Shown here piece by piece: positions 1 through 9,157 of a stretch of 64,000 nucleotides of DNA (the stretch's first letter is position 1; the number at the start of each line of letters is the position of its first letter). The notes under the pieces are model-generated. The model was given only the letters and a program-made list of their open reading frames with translations, was not told the origin of the DNA and ran no database searches. Position numbers and translations under genes: made by a program. The stretch is taken from NCBI RefSeq assembly GCF_014303395.1, contig NZ_CP060298.1, positions 2,170,001 to 2,234,000 on the forward strand, in the 5' to 3' direction. This DNA is from Nakamurella sp. PAMC28650. Its GTDB lineage: Bacteria > Actinomycetota > Actinomycetes > Mycobacteriales > Nakamurellaceae.

Positions 1-172
1 GCACTGCGGCCTTCATAATTGAATGCCGCAGCCGGGCCACCTCGCGGCAGGCAGTGTCGAGCGGTTCCGGCGATCTGGGTAGCGGAGTCGAGGGTCCGCC
101 GGAACCGTTCTGACCTGCTGTGCAACAACGTCCCTGACGCCAACTACACGATGAAACACCCTCGGAGGAAAA

Positions 173-1360
173 ATGACCCCCCAGCCGACACGCGACGACA
201 AGTTCAGCTTCGGACTTTGGACAGTGGGCTGGCAGGCTCGGGACCTGTTCGGTGAAGCCACCCGCCCAGCAGTCGCCGGCGTGGAAGCGGTACACAAGCT
301 GTCCGAACTCGGCGCATACGGCATCACATTTCACGATGACGACCTCGTCCCCCCAGGATCGACAACCAGTGAGCGGCGGCGAATCCTCGATGAATTCAAG
401 CAGGCGTTGGCTGACACCGGTCTCGTGGTGCCGATGGTGACGACCAACCTGTTCGGCGACCCGATTTTCAAAGACGGTGGCTTCACCAGCAACGACCGCT
501 CCGTGCGTCGCTATGCCCTGCGTAAGGTCATGCAGAACATGGACCTCGCCGCCGAACTCGGCGCCCAAATTTACGTCTTCTGGGGCGGTCGGGAGGGCTC
601 CGAGGTCGACTTCGCCAAAGACATCCGCGCTGCGCTCGATCGCTACCGCGAAGGGATCGACCTGCTCGCGCAGTACTCCATCGACAAAAAGTACGGAATG
701 CGGTTTGCTATCGAGCCGAAACCCAACGAGCCCCGCGGCGACATCCTGCTGCCCACCATCGGGCATGCACTAGCGTTTATCTCTCAGTTGGAGCACGCCG
801 ACATGGTGGGCATCAACCCAGAGACAGGGCACGAACAGATGGCCAGCCTCAACTACACCCACGGCATCGCGCAGGCATTGTGGCAAGACAAACTGTTCCA
901 TATCGACCTGAACGGGCAGAAGGGGCCACGCTATGATCAGGATCTTGTGTTCGGTTATGGCGACCTTTTGCAAGCATTCTCCACCGTTGACCTACTGGAG
1001 AACGGTGCACCTGGCGGCGGACCCACTTACAACGGGGACCGCCACTTCGACTTCAAACCGTTGCGCACCGAGAACATGGACGGCGTCTGGGAATCGGCGC
1101 TGGCCAACATGGAGCTCTACATGACACTTCGCGAGAGGTCGAAGGAGTTCCGCGCAGACCCCAGGGTGCAGGAGGCGCTCAACGCTGCCGGAGTTGCTGA
1201 GCTCGGCCGGCCGAGCCTAAACGAGGGCGAAACCCATGAGCAACTCCTGGCCGACCGGGGCTCATTCGAAGATTATGACCTGACCCCAGCACGCACCAAG
1301 GGCTACGGTTTCGCCCGTATCCAACGCCTAGCGCTAGAACACCTCCTCGGAGTTCGCTGA
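173..1360 (+). CDS. xylA: Xylose isomerase
   Basis: Converts D-xylose to D-xylulose (and D-glucose to D-fructose) in the cytoplasm, the first step of xylose catabolism. The 395 aa product has the length of actinobacterial class I xylose isomerases and family signatures throughout: [11 protein letters not shown] at the N-terminus, YVFWGGREG near residue 140, the metal-binding stretch [13 protein letters not shown] near 182-194, [11 protein letters not shown], and HIDLNGQ further on. The ATG is preceded by GGAGGA at 164-169, which fixes the start. No xylulokinase or xylose regulator follows; the next gene lies about 250 bp downstream and encodes a sugar-type oxidoreductase, so an operon is uncertain. 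Confidence 0.96.
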   Translation: MTPQPTRDDKFSFGLWTVGWQARDLFGEATRPAVAGVEAVHKLSELGAYGITFHDDDLVPPGSTTSERRRILDEFKQALADTGLVVPMVTTNLFGDPIFKDGGFTSNDRSVRRYALRKVMQNMDLAAELGAQIYVFWGGREGSEVDFAKDIRAALDRYREGIDLLAQYSIDKKYGMRFAIEPKPNEPRGDILLPTIGHALAFISQLEHADMVGINPETGHEQMASLNYTHGIAQALWQDKLFHIDLNGQKGPRYDQDLVFGYGDLLQAFSTVDLLENGAPGGGPTYNGDRHFDFKPLRTENMDGVWESALANMELYMTLRERSKEFRADPRVQEALNAAGVAELGRPSLNEGETHEQLLADRGSFEDYDLTPARTKGYGFARIQRLALEHLLGVR

Positions 1361-1607
1361 TGGATAGGGTCCGTGTGACATCTCGCCCGCCGGGTAGTGT
1401 TTCCTGGTTGGTGTCCTTGTATTAATTGTTTTATACGTGTCACCCCGGTTGCGTTATCGATAAGGGGTGAGCAGCGGCCCAAGTTGGCGGGGCCGGGGGT
1501 GCGCCGATGCGCTGCGCCGGCCGAGAGTCTCAACTTAGCGAGACAAAAGTCGTTACATTGCAAATCGTAGTTTCACAGCGGTCTGGCAATCTTAGAGAGA
1601 GGTAGCG

Positions 1608-2633
1608 ATGAACGCAGTGCCGTTCGGCTTGGTGGGATTTGGATTTGGCGGGCGGTACTTCCACGCTCCCCTGATCGATTCAGCGGACGAATGTGAATTG
1701 GTGGGTATTGTGACATCATCTCCTGAACGTCGGCGGCTGGTCGGCGAGAAGTTCCCGAATACGGAGATCTTCGCTTCGCTCGCCGCGCTCGCCGCCGCCG
1801 GGGCGCAGGCGGTCACCATCTGTACTCCAGCCGATACTCACACGGCACTGACCGAAGAGGCACTTCGCCTAGGCTTGGCCGTGGTCTGCGACAAGCCGTT
1901 CGCGCTAAATGCTACGGCGGCGCGTAGCATGGTCGAATTGGCCCGACAGCTTCGACTGCTGCTCACCGCCTACCAGAATCGGCGGTGGGATTCGGATTTC
2001 CTGACCGTCCGGAAACTGGTTGCGGAGGGTGTGCTTGGGAATGTGACCCGGTTTGAGTCGCGTTTCGAACGGTTCGCTCCTTTACCTGGCCCGTCACCCG
2101 CCGGCGGCGGGACGCTGTTGGACTTCTGCAGCCATCTGGTGGACCAGGCGTTGGTGCTTCTAGGCCCAGCCGTTGCGGTCTACGCCGAATTTCGTACCCG
2201 GGAGTCCGGGCTTGATGACGATGTTTTCCTGGCGCTTACGCACGACTCGGGCGCCCGTTCTCAGCTGTGGGGTAGTTGGAGCCAAGCTGCTCCGGGTCCG
2301 CGGTATCGAGTGACGGGAACAGCCGCGACCTATGTACTTGAAGTCGGCGATACCCAGGAGAATGCGTTGGTGGCCGGGGAAACGCCAGCGTCGCTCGGCG
2401 ACAGGTGGGGTGCGGAGCAAGACAGCTCCTGGGGGCATCTGTATCGAGGATCGGAGTTGGAAGTTATCCCCACACAACGAGGCCGGTGGGACACCTTCTA
2501 CCCAGCGTTCGCCGCGGCGGTCCAACACACAGCTTCGGTCCCGGTCGATCCTCGAGATGCAATCGCCACCGCCGAGGTGCTAGATGCCGCCAAGCTCAGT
2601 GCCACAACCCGGTCCGTCGTCCCGTTGCCCTGA
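1608..2633 (+). CDS. Gfo/Idh/MocA family NAD(P)-dependent oxidoreductase
   Basis: A 341 aa oxidoreductase of the glucose-fructose oxidoreductase/inositol dehydrogenase family. The N-terminal Rossmann segment has the glycine-rich turn GLVGFGFGGRYFH (residues 6-18), and CDKPFALN near residues 90-97 contains the conserved EKP-like lysine motif (here DKP) of the family. The C-terminal half is the usual substrate and dimerisation domain. A GAGAGAGG Shine-Dalgarno lies just before the ATG. Likely substrates are sugars, inositols or their derivatives, and the preceding xylA makes a sugar plausible, but the exact substrate cannot be read from sequence. Confidence 0.85.
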   Translation: MNAVPFGLVGFGFGGRYFHAPLIDSADECELVGIVTSSPERRRLVGEKFPNTEIFASLAALAAAGAQAVTICTPADTHTALTEEALRLGLAVVCDKPFALNATAARSMVELARQLRLLLTAYQNRRWDSDFLTVRKLVAEGVLGNVTRFESRFERFAPLPGPSPAGGGTLLDFCSHLVDQALVLLGPAVAVYAEFRTRESGLDDDVFLALTHDSGARSQLWGSWSQAAPGPRYRVTGTAATYVLEVGDTQENALVAGETPASLGDRWGAEQDSSWGHLYRGSELEVIPTQRGRWDTFYPAFAAAVQHTASVPVDPRDAIATAEVLDAAKLSATTRSVVPLP

Positions 2634-2802
2634 ACGAGCGGGAACATCCCCCAACGCCCGCGCCTCAGAACGGTCCCGCTAGGGGGCCTCAGCAACTCGG
2701 TGCGGCTGGGTCCGAACAGGGTTCCCAAGTCCAGCTTGGGGTGATCGTCGGGTCGTTGCAGGTTCGTACGACCTGACTCAATCTAGCAGCTCGCCCGCTG
2801 CT

Positions 2803-3410
2803 ATGGACGGCTTCACGGGGTTCAAGACCGCGGCTGTCAAAGAGCTGACGACGACGTCTCCGTGGTGATGGATCCGTTTTATGTCGTCCGCCTGGCCAGG
2901 CAGAGTCTGGAACTATGCCGCTGCCGCATCCAACAACAGACCCTGGGCCACCGCGGCAGGGCAGGCGACCCGCTGTATGCGGCGCGCCGGACCCTGTCCA
3001 CCGGTGCGGATCTGCTAACCGACAAGCAGCGGCAACGGATGTCGGCGTTGTTCTCCGAAGGAGGGCACTTGAAGGTGTAGGCGACCTGGGGCGTCTACCA
3101 GGCGATGGTCGCCGCCTACCGCTACCCCGACCGAGCCGCCGGCAAAACCAAGATGCAGACGCTGATCGACACTTTGGCCGCCGGCGTCCCGGCTGCCCTG
3201 TGCGAGATCAGAACGCTCGGCCGGACGTTGAAGCAACGGGCCGCAGACGTGCTGGCCTACTTCGACCGGCCGGGCACCAGCAACGGACCGACCGAGGCGA
3301 TCAATGGACGCTTGGAGCACCTCCGCGGGTCGGCGTTGGGCTTCCGGAACCTCACGAACTACGTCGCCAGGTCCCTGCTGGAGGCCGGCGGGTTCCGACC
3401 AGGACTACAC
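2803..3410 (+). pseudogene. ISL3-family transposase remnant (C-terminal DDE part, broken)
   Basis: The reading frames carry characteristic ISL3-family DDE sequence: MDGFTGFKTAA at 2803, VMDPFYVVRLARQSLELC from 2865, and later YFDRPGTSNGPTEAINGRLE and ALGFRNLTNYVARSLLEAGG. The N-terminal zinc-finger part is missing. The frame changes between the first motif (frame starting 2803) and VMDPF (frame starting 2862). A TAG at 3078-3080 then interrupts the frame exactly where relatives read V-E-A-T-W-G-V-Y, so one base change (GAG to TAG) explains it. The element is therefore dead: 5' truncated, frameshifted and carrying a nonsense codon. Confidence 0.85.
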
Positions 3411-3440
3411 CGTCGATTGCGACACTCCTATAGATGGATG

Positions 3441-3600
3441 TCAACCAGCTGCAGTGACTTTGGCGGGCTTGGGGGCTTCGCAGATGAGCGGGTAGAGCTG
3501 ACGGACCATGTAGCGCTTGAGGCAGCGGATGATGTCCATCTTCGTGCGGCCTTCTGCGATGCGTCGGGCGACATATTCTTTGGTCGCTTGGTCGTACCGA
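3441..3600 (-). pseudogene. IS110-family transposase C-terminal fragment
   Basis: The last 50 or so residues of an IS110-type transposase, read on the minus strand and ending in TGA at 3441. The piece includes YDQATKEYVARRIAEGRTK and IIRCLKRYMVRQLYPLI, which resemble the C-terminal tails of actinobacterial IS110 transposases as I remember them. The bases after the stop (TTGACATCCATCTATAGGAG region) also look like an IS110 end. Upstream it abuts directly, in another frame, on an ISL3 N-terminal fragment at about 3600. All the catalytic DEDD portion is absent. The family assignment rests on motif memory. Confidence 0.6.
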
Positions 3601-3871
3601 CATGCCCGCACCCAGCGCAGCGGAACCGGCGAACGGTGACCAGCAGGATCGTCGGTCGCCAACCGTACGGCTCGTGCGCGAGCCGCCGGGTCGTCGAGTC
3701 CCGCGGCCGGCCCTGCTGGCCGCACCGCCCGCACGTCGGGTCGCGATCCAGGACCCGGCAGGCCAGCACTGCACGGTCCGGTTCCAGAAACTGCCCGGTC
3801 ACCTGCAAACCGAGCGTGTCCAGCCGGATGAACGTGGTCAGGTCAGGGGTCGAAAAGGTAGCGTCAGCCAT
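3598..3871 (-). pseudogene. ISL3-family transposase N-terminal (zinc-finger) fragment
   Basis: Starts with ATG at 3871 (MADATFSTPDLTTFIRLD) and encodes about 90 residues containing two CxxC knuckles, CGRCGQQG and CAGCGH. This is the zinc-ribbon that begins ISL3 transposases. Homology stops at GCGHV, about position 3600, where the sequence switches to the IS110 C-terminal fragment in another frame. It points the opposite way to the ISL3 C-terminal remnant at 2803-3410, so the two are not simple halves of one collinear gene. Confidence 0.65.
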
Positions 3872-3933
3872 GTCGAGGTCTTCCGGACGGCGAGTGTGAG
3901 AACTTCCATCATCGGAAGACTGAGTGTGTGAGG

Positions 3934-4029
3934 TTTGGGTGGCCCCACTTGAGCAGGAGTATCGATTTTGATTGGCCCCACCTGCGACTCGCCGGGCAGC
4001 TTCTGTCGGGTTTGAGTGGCCCCACCTGA
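3934..4029. repeat. Three repeats at the left end of an IS21-like element
   Basis: A motif of about 19 bp recurs three times: TTTGGGTGGCCCCACTTGA at 3934, TTTTGATTGGCCCCACCTG at 3966 and TTTGAGTGGCCCCACCTGA at 4011. The shared core is TGGCCCCAC. Multiple internal repeats next to the terminus, upstream of istA, are a known property of IS21-family ends and are the likely transposase-binding sites. The element edge is probably a few bases left of 3934. No matching right end was seen downstream. Confidence 0.6.
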
Positions 4030-4074
4030 TCGTGATCGGCAACTGCGGTTGCCGATTCGTTCAGGAGGTCTGGA

Positions 4075-4803
4075 ATGAGGTCCAGGGTGGTGCTGTTCGA
4101 GCAGATCCGACGCGACTCGCGGGTGGAGGGTTTGTCGGTGCGTGGGTTGGCGAAACGCCATGGGGTGCATCGAAGGACGGTGCGGCAAGCCCTGGCCTCG
4201 GCGGTGCCGCCGCCCCCGGCCCGGCGGGTGTGGGCGAAGACGAAGATCAGCCCGTTCACTGCCGCTGTTGACGAGATGCTGCGGACGGATCTGACTGCCC
4301 CGCGCAAGCAGCGGCATACGGTGGTCCGGATCTTCGATCGGCTGGCAGACGAGCATGGGGCCACGGATCTGACCTACGGGACCGTTCGTGCCTATGTCGC
4401 GCAGCGCCGGCCGGAGATCGACGCCGAGGCCGGCCGCCCGGCGGCAGAGGTGTTCATCGCCCAGACCCACGAACCGGGCGCGGAGGCCGAGGTCGACTTC
4501 GCAGAGTTGTGGGTGGATCTACCTGCCGGCAGGACGAAGTGCTATCTGTTCACGATGCGGCTGTGCTTCTCGGGCCGGGCGGTGCACCGCGTCTATGCCA
4601 CGCAGTCGCAGGAGGCGTTCCTGGAAGGTCACATCGAGGCGTTCACGGAGCTCGGCGGGATCCCGACGAAGCACGTCAAGTACGACAACCTGAAGTCGGC
4701 GGTGACGACGGTGCTGTTCGGCACCGACCGGCGCCGGACGGAGAACGACCGGTGGGTGCTGTTCCGGTCCCACTACCCGTTGACTGAACTACTTGGTGTG
4801 TAA
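4075..4803 (+). pseudogene. istA: IS21-family transposase IstA, 3' truncated
   Basis: A 242-codon frame beginning MRSRVVLFEQIRRD, with a helix-turn-helix (LSVRGLAKRHGVHRRTVRQAL, about residues 20-40) and the first parts of the DDE core: EVDFAELWVDL supplies the first Asp and KHVKYDNLKSAV the second. Full IstA proteins are about 400-550 aa. Homology ends after RWVLFRSHY (about 4776) and the frame closes a few codons later, so the third catalytic Glu, the C-terminal domain and the helper ATPase gene istB are missing. It is not expected to transpose unaided. The tyrosine recombinase gene begins 43 bp beyond the stop. Confidence 0.85.
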
Positions 4804-4846
4804 CTGCAGCTCAAAGGCGGCGTGTCGTCGGCGAGAGGATCACCTG

Positions 4847-6094
4847 ATGATGCTAGAAATCGTGGGAGAGGGGCTGGCGGATCGGGCTCGGCTGGTAGTT
4901 CCGTTGGTCGGTCGGCTGTTCGGGACCGGCGAGGTGTCGGAGCCGTATCGGCTGCTGGATGTGGCCGGGGACCCGGTGGAGTCGGTGTCGGAGTTCTTCC
5001 GGGAGTTGCAGGCCGCTGGTCGGTCGGCGTCGACGGCCCGGTCCTACGGGATGGATCTGCTGCGGTGGTTCCGGTTTTTGTGGGCGGTCGGGGTGCGGTG
5101 GGATCGGGCGACGAGGGTCGAGGCCCGGGACTTCTCCCGCTGGCTCCAGGTCACCGGCCGGTCTCCGCGGCCGCATTGGCGGCGGCCGGCGGACGAACCG
5201 GCGGTCGGGTCGGTGGCGGCCGCTCCGGGTGGCATGGCCTATGCGGTGTCGGTACGCGCCCTCAGCGAGTCGGTGTTGCGGGGCTTCTATGACTTCCACC
5301 GCGATTGCGGCACTGGCCCGATCCTGAACCCGTTTCCGTTGGATCGTTCTCGTCGCGGTGGCCGGGCACACGCTCATCACAATCCGATGGAGCCGTATCG
5401 CAATGAACGGGCCGGCCTTTATCGGCCCGTCGTCCCGAGCCGGATCCCGCGCAGCATTCCGGATGCAGAGTTCAACGACATCTTCGCGCGACTACCCTCG
5501 CATCGAGATCGGGCACTGGTGGCCTTCTATGTCTCGACGGGGGCGCGCGCTTCGGAACTGTTGTCCGTCACCTCGGGCGGTGCCGATCCTGGTCGTCAGC
5601 TGATCACCGTGGTCCGCAAGGGTTCTGGTGCTGCGCAGCAACTCCCGGCGTCGACCGATGCGTTCGTCTGGTTGCGGCTCTACCAGTTGGAAATGGATGG
5701 GGTCATCCCGCCGGGGCGTGGCCAGCCGTTGTGGTGGACCTTGCGACGCCCGCCGCGCCCGTTGACCTATCACGCGGTGCACCGCATGTTCGAGCGGGTG
5801 AACGAGCGGGCGGGCACCGCGGCGACGTTGCACGCGTTGCGGCATACCGCGGCCTACCGGATGGCTGAGGATCCGGCGCTCCCGTTGACCGACGTGCAGT
5901 TGGTGTTGGGTCATGCCCAGCTCAGCACCACACAGATCTACCTGACACCTCGCAAGGAGGACGTGATCCGAAGGCTGCTCACTCACCACGCCGAGCAGTC
6001 CCAACGCGCGGCCGCCCGGGCGGTTCCGCCGCTCGCACCGGGATATCGACCCGAGACGATGGAAGTGCTTTTCGGCAAGAACATCTCGCGGTGA
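4847..6094 (+). CDS. Tyrosine recombinase/integrase
   Basis: A 415 aa site-specific recombinase of the phage-integrase/XerD superfamily. An N-terminal SAM-like core-binding domain (SVSEFFRELQAAGRSASTARSYG) is followed by a catalytic domain with all the expected residues: Arg in STGARASELLSV, Lys in VVRKGSG, His-Ala-Leu-Arg-His in TLHALRHTAAYR, the second His in LVLGHAQLSTTQ, and the nucleophilic Tyr in QIYLTPR. The ATG at 4847 is chosen because GAGAGGA lies at 4833-4839; an upstream TTG at 4793 would run back into the IS21 remnant. It looks intact and may have been the mobilising enzyme of this region. Its stop overlaps the next frame by 4 bp (GTGA). Confidence 0.85.
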   Translation: MMLEIVGEGLADRARLVVPLVGRLFGTGEVSEPYRLLDVAGDPVESVSEFFRELQAAGRSASTARSYGMDLLRWFRFLWAVGVRWDRATRVEARDFSRWLQVTGRSPRPHWRRPADEPAVGSVAAAPGGMAYAVSVRALSESVLRGFYDFHRDCGTGPILNPFPLDRSRRGGRAHAHHNPMEPYRNERAGLYRPVVPSRIPRSIPDAEFNDIFARLPSHRDRALVAFYVSTGARASELLSVTSGGADPGRQLITVVRKGSGAAQQLPASTDAFVWLRLYQLEMDGVIPPGRGQPLWWTLRRPPRPLTYHAVHRMFERVNERAGTAATLHALRHTAAYRMAEDPALPLTDVQLVLGHAQLSTTQIYLTPRKEDVIRRLLTHHAEQSQRAAARAVPPLAPGYRPETMEVLFGKNISR

Positions 6095-6630
6095 ACGCGA
6101 CGGCGATCGGCTCGGTAGTTGCCTCGCCGGCGACACCGCCAGCGCAACCCGCGCCGCTCCGGGGACAGGTGTGCTCCCGGGAGGACTTAGCTCTGGTGCT
6201 CGAGCGGGCGTGGGGTCGTCCCGGCTCGTCGATCGCCCGCGAAGTGATGGCCTTCGCGGATCCACGCTCCGCCGGCGACCTGCAGTCCCGGACCCGCGTG
6301 CTGCTCGCACGGCTGGGGCTGCCGCGGCCGGACCTGTCCGTCAGCGTGGCTCATCCGGCCTACGGAGACATCGGTCCGCTCGACTTCGAACTACCGAGCC
6401 TGCGCACGGTGCTCTGCTGCGACGCCCGCGCGGTGGATGGTCGTTGTCCCGATCGGGTTCTGATGACCGACGCCGTGCGGGAGACGGGCCGGCAGATGCT
6501 GTGGGTGGGGGAGTCGGACCTGCGCTCCGGCGTTGATCTGCTCCACCTTCTCCACCCCTCGATGCGAGCGGCCGGTCCGGAGGGACGGCGCCGTCATGCC
6601 CCGGTGTTGTCGGCGCGGACCAGGAGCTGA
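6091..6630 (+). pseudogene. Chimeric frame ending in a DUF559-type C-terminal domain fragment
   Basis: 179 codons from a GTG that overlaps the recombinase stop. The first 25 or so residues are low-complexity Ala/Pro sequence without recognisable origin. From about nt 6169 the frame matches the C-terminal half of actinobacterial AbiEi/DUF559 proteins: REDLALVLERAWGRPGS, SRTRVLLARLGLPRPDL, IGPLDFELPSLRTVLCCD and LMTDAVRETGRQMLWV. A full-length relative is present at 60925-61938 in this window. The N-terminal winged-helix half is missing, so I read it as a host gene cut by the mobile element, with its 3' part fused by chance to the recombinase end. It could still be translated. Confidence 0.6.
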
Positions 6631-6636
6631 TCCGGA

Positions 6637-7539
6637 TCACTCCGGCCGACCGTCCGGTGGGGTGGCACGGTGCGGTCCGGTGTCCGGGGACCGGCGCAGC
6701 CCTGCGGCCGAGAGCAGGATCAGCGCCACCCAGACCAGCCCGAACCCGACCCACCTGGCACCGGACATCTTCTCGCCCAGCCAGAGGACGCCGATCAGGA
6801 ACTGCACCACCGGTGTGAGGTACTGCAGGAGTCCCAGCACCGACAGCGGGAGAGCTCTGGCCGCAGCGCCGAAGGCCAGCAGGGGAACCACCGTGACGAC
6901 GCCGGAAGCCACGAGCAGGACCACGTGCCCGTTGCCGTGACCGGTCAGGGTGGACCGGCCGTGCAGCTGCAGGAGCGTCAGGAAGGCGATGGCCGGGATC
7001 ACCAGGACGAGCCCCTCGGACGTCAGGGAGGCAGGCGGTGGTAGCGGGATCACCTTCTTGACCAGTCCGTACAGGCCGAAGCTACCGGCCAGAGCCATTG
7101 CGACCCAGGGAATGCGGCCCCCGGCCACCGCGATCACCACTACCGCGCAGGCGCCGAGGCCGACCGCCGCCCACTGCAGCCGCTGCAGGCGCTCGTGGAA
7201 GACCACCACACCCAGCAGCACGCTGAACAGCGGGATGACGAAGTAGCCGAGCGCAGCCTCGACGACGTGGCCGGCGTTGACCGCAAAGATGTAGACGCCC
7301 CAGTTGATGGAGATCAGCACCGAGGCCGCGACCACCATCAGCCACGTCCGGCCGGCCATGCCGCGGATCACCCTCCACTGTAGTAGCGCGGTGACGACGA
7401 CCCCCATCACCACCAACGACCAGAGGATCCGGTGAGCCAGGATCTCCCCGGCGCCGGCCGGCTCCAGCAGCGGCCAGTACAGGGGGAACAGCCCCCACAT
7501 CAGATAGGCGGCGACCCCGTACAGAACTCCCCGCCGCAC
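6637..7539 (-). CDS. rarD: RarD/EamA-family permease
   Basis: A 300 aa inner-membrane protein of the drug/metabolite transporter superfamily with about ten hydrophobic segments. The N-terminal stretch GVLYGVAAYLMWGLFPLYWPLL and the following EILAHRILWSL are typical of the RarD subgroup. The substrate is unknown; RarD is named from an E. coli chloramphenicol phenotype. The GTG start at 7539 lies one base after the stop of the Lrp-type regulator, so the gene is translationally linked as the last member of the yajQ-DCC-lrp-rarD operon. An Lrp regulator directly upstream suggests amino-acid-responsive control, which is inference. Confidence 0.88.
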   Translation of the reverse strand: MRRGVLYGVAAYLMWGLFPLYWPLLEPAGAGEILAHRILWSLVVMGVVVTALLQWRVIRGMAGRTWLMVVAASVLISINWGVYIFAVNAGHVVEAALGYFVIPLFSVLLGVVVFHERLQRLQWAAVGLGACAVVVIAVAGGRIPWVAMALAGSFGLYGLVKKVIPLPPPASLTSEGLVLVIPAIAFLTLLQLHGRSTLTGHGNGHVVLLVASGVVTVVPLLAFGAAARALPLSVLGLLQYLTPVVQFLIGVLWLGEKMSGARWVGFGLVWVALILLSAAGLRRSPDTGPHRATPPDGRPE

Positions 7540-7540
7540 G

Positions 7541-7999
7541 TCAGGTCCGGCCGTCGATCACGTCGGGTCGGTCCAGCAGCGTGGACAGCACGATCCGCGA
7601 CGTGGTTCTCGCGACGCCGTCGGCTGCCCGCAGTCGCTCGAGGGCCTGCTCGAAATGGGCCATGTCCGCCGCTCTCACGTGGACGAGCACATCGGCGTCA
7701 CCGGACACGGTGTACGCGGCGACCACCTCGGCGATGGGCTGCAGGATGGCTCGGATCCGGGTCGGGGTGATGTTTCCCCCGTAGGTGACCTCGACGAACG
7801 CCTCGGTGTGCCAGCCCACCGACCCTGGATCAACGCGCGCCGTGAACCCGGTGATCACGCCATCCGCCCGCAGCCGATCGACCCGCCTCTTGACCGCGGG
7901 CGCGGAGAGCCCGACTGATTCCCCCACCTCGCGGAAGGAAGAACGGGCGTCTTCGATCAGGCACGAGATGATGTGGTGATCGATCGAGTCGAGCTGCAA
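7541..7999 (-). CDS. Lrp/AsnC-family transcriptional regulator
   Basis: An N-terminal helix-turn-helix (DHHIISCLIEDARSSFREVG then LSAPAVKRRVDRLRADGVI) and a C-terminal RAM ligand domain (EAFVEVTYGG, VVAAYTVSGDADVLVHV) define a feast/famine regulator. I place the start at TTG 7999, giving 152 aa, the normal family length. A perfect AAGGAG (complement of 8007-8012) lies 7 bases upstream of it, and this start falls just past the DCC gene stop at 8004-8006. An upstream ATG at 8035 would overlap that gene by 32 bp and add a basic tail not usual in the family. Probable effector: an amino acid; probable target: the downstream rarD. Confidence 0.88.
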   Translation of the reverse strand: MQLDSIDHHIISCLIEDARSSFREVGESVGLSAPAVKRRVDRLRADGVITGFTARVDPGSVGWHTEAFVEVTYGGNITPTRIRAILQPIAEVVAAYTVSGDADVLVHVRAADMAHFEQALERLRAADGVARTTSRIVLSTLLDRPDVIDGRT

Positions 8000-8003
8000 C
8001 GAA

Positions 8004-8525
8004 CTACTCCTTCGAGGCCGGCGTGATGAAACCATCGGATGGACCCCGGGGCCGGCCGCCGGTGGCTCCCGCGCCGACCGGCACGGCGCAGGCGTCGCTT
8101 GCGCCGGGCAGCAGTCGACGATGGCCGGCGACCCAGCGGTAGGTCAGGGCGGCGATCCACGAGATCGGCGGCACCGTGAGCAGAGCGCCCGACAACCTCC
8201 ATCCGAATCCCGGTTGGCTCATCAGGACGCCGGCGACGGCCAGATGCCCGGCGACCGGGGTGCCTCCCCGCGGGACGAACTGGACGGCTGCCGAGGCCTG
8301 CGCCATCGTCAGGCCGTATCCGGCGAGGTCGGCGACCTGGAAGGCCTCGACGGCGGGCATCGCCGGCAGGAGCCGCCTGCCCTGGATGAGCGACCACCGG
8401 CAGAAGCCGCAGTCCCCGTCGTAGATGAGGACTGCGTCGATGGGGGCGTCGTGGACGAGGACGTCCCGCTGACGCGTCCGGGTGGCAGGACGGCTCCGAC
8501 GCGCCCGCATGTCACGACCGCTCAC
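8004..8525 (-). CDS. DCC-family thiol-disulfide oxidoreductase-like protein (DUF393)
   Basis: 173 aa with the family motif [10 protein letters not shown] (about residues 35-44), where DxxCxxC gives the DCC family its name and implies thiol redox activity. The rest is a small helical domain with a hydrophobic stretch near [17 protein letters not shown]. The biochemical role of this family is poorly defined. The GTG start overlaps the yajQ stop by 4 bp (GTGA), a sign of translational coupling. The Shine-Dalgarno for the next gene, lrp, lies inside its own last codons. Confidence 0.8.
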   Translation of the reverse strand: MSGRDMRARRSRPATRTRQRDVLVHDAPIDAVLIYDGDCGFCRWSLIQGRRLLPAMPAVEAFQVADLAGYGLTMAQASAAVQFVPRGGTPVAGHLAVAGVLMSQPGFGWRLSGALLTVPPISWIAALTYRWVAGHRRLLPGASDACAVPVGAGATGGRPRGPSDGFITPASKE

Positions 8526-9013
8526 CGATAGTTGGTGAACTGCAGTGCCACCTCGAGATCGGCCCCGTTCAGCAGGGCGATCACCGCCTGGAGGTCGTCG
8601 CGCTTCTTGCCCGAGACACGGAGTTGGTCGCCCTGGATCTGCGCCTGCACACCCTTGGGGCCCTCGTCCCTGATCTTCTTGGAGATCAGCTTGGCCTGAT
8701 CGGAGGCGATGCCCTGGACGAGTTTGCCGGAGGCCTTGTAGATCTTCCCTGACTGGGTGGGCTCGTCCATCTCGATGGCCCGCATGGAGATGCCGCGCTT
8801 GATCAGCTTCTCCTTGAACACGTCGATGGCCGCCAACGCCCGCTCCTCGGTCGAAGACGTGATCGTGACACCTTCGTCGCCGGCCCAGACGATGGTGGAG
8901 TCGGTGCCGCGGAAGTCGAAACGCTGGCTCAACTCCTTGGCCGTCTGGTTCAGGGCGTTGTCCGCCTCCTGGCGGTCGACCTTGCTCACGATGTCGAACG
9001 ACGGGTCAGCCAT
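8522..9013 (-). CDS. yajQ: YajQ-family cyclic-di-GMP/nucleotide-binding protein
   Basis: 163 aa, the standard length of UPF0234/YajQ proteins. It begins [21 protein letters not shown] and contains the conserved [25 protein letters not shown] and [19 protein letters not shown], the last near the C-terminus. Family members bind RNA or nucleotides, and the Xanthomonas homologue binds cyclic-di-GMP. The ATG at 9013 is preserved because AGAGAGGT lies just upstream; an earlier in-frame start at 9127 would add 38 residues unlike the family. It is the first gene of a four-gene minus-strand operon. A GGDEF/EAL protein is encoded 0.5 kb away on the other strand, an interesting but unproven link. Confidence 0.93.
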   Translation of the reverse strand: MADPSFDIVSKVDRQEADNALNQTAKELSQRFDFRGTDSTIVWAGDEGVTITSSTEERALAAIDVFKEKLIKRGISMRAIEMDEPTQSGKIYKASGKLVQGIASDQAKLISKKIRDEGPKGVQAQIQGDQLRVSGKKRDDLQAVIALLNGADLEVALQFTNYR

Positions 9014-9157
9014 CTTCGGTACCTCTCTGTTGCCACTTCCTGCGCACGGGATCCGGGCGGATCGCGACCTGCGAACGACGCTACCGTCACCGATTGGGAT
9101 CCTGGGCCACCGCCTAGTAATGTTCACCCGGCAGCAAGGGCCTGCGGCCCGTGACCC

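Noticed and set aside
4793-4846. TTG 4793 as start of the tyrosine recombinase
   Set aside because: It would overlap the IS21 remnant and adds 18 residues without homology; ATG 4847 has a good Shine-Dalgarno.
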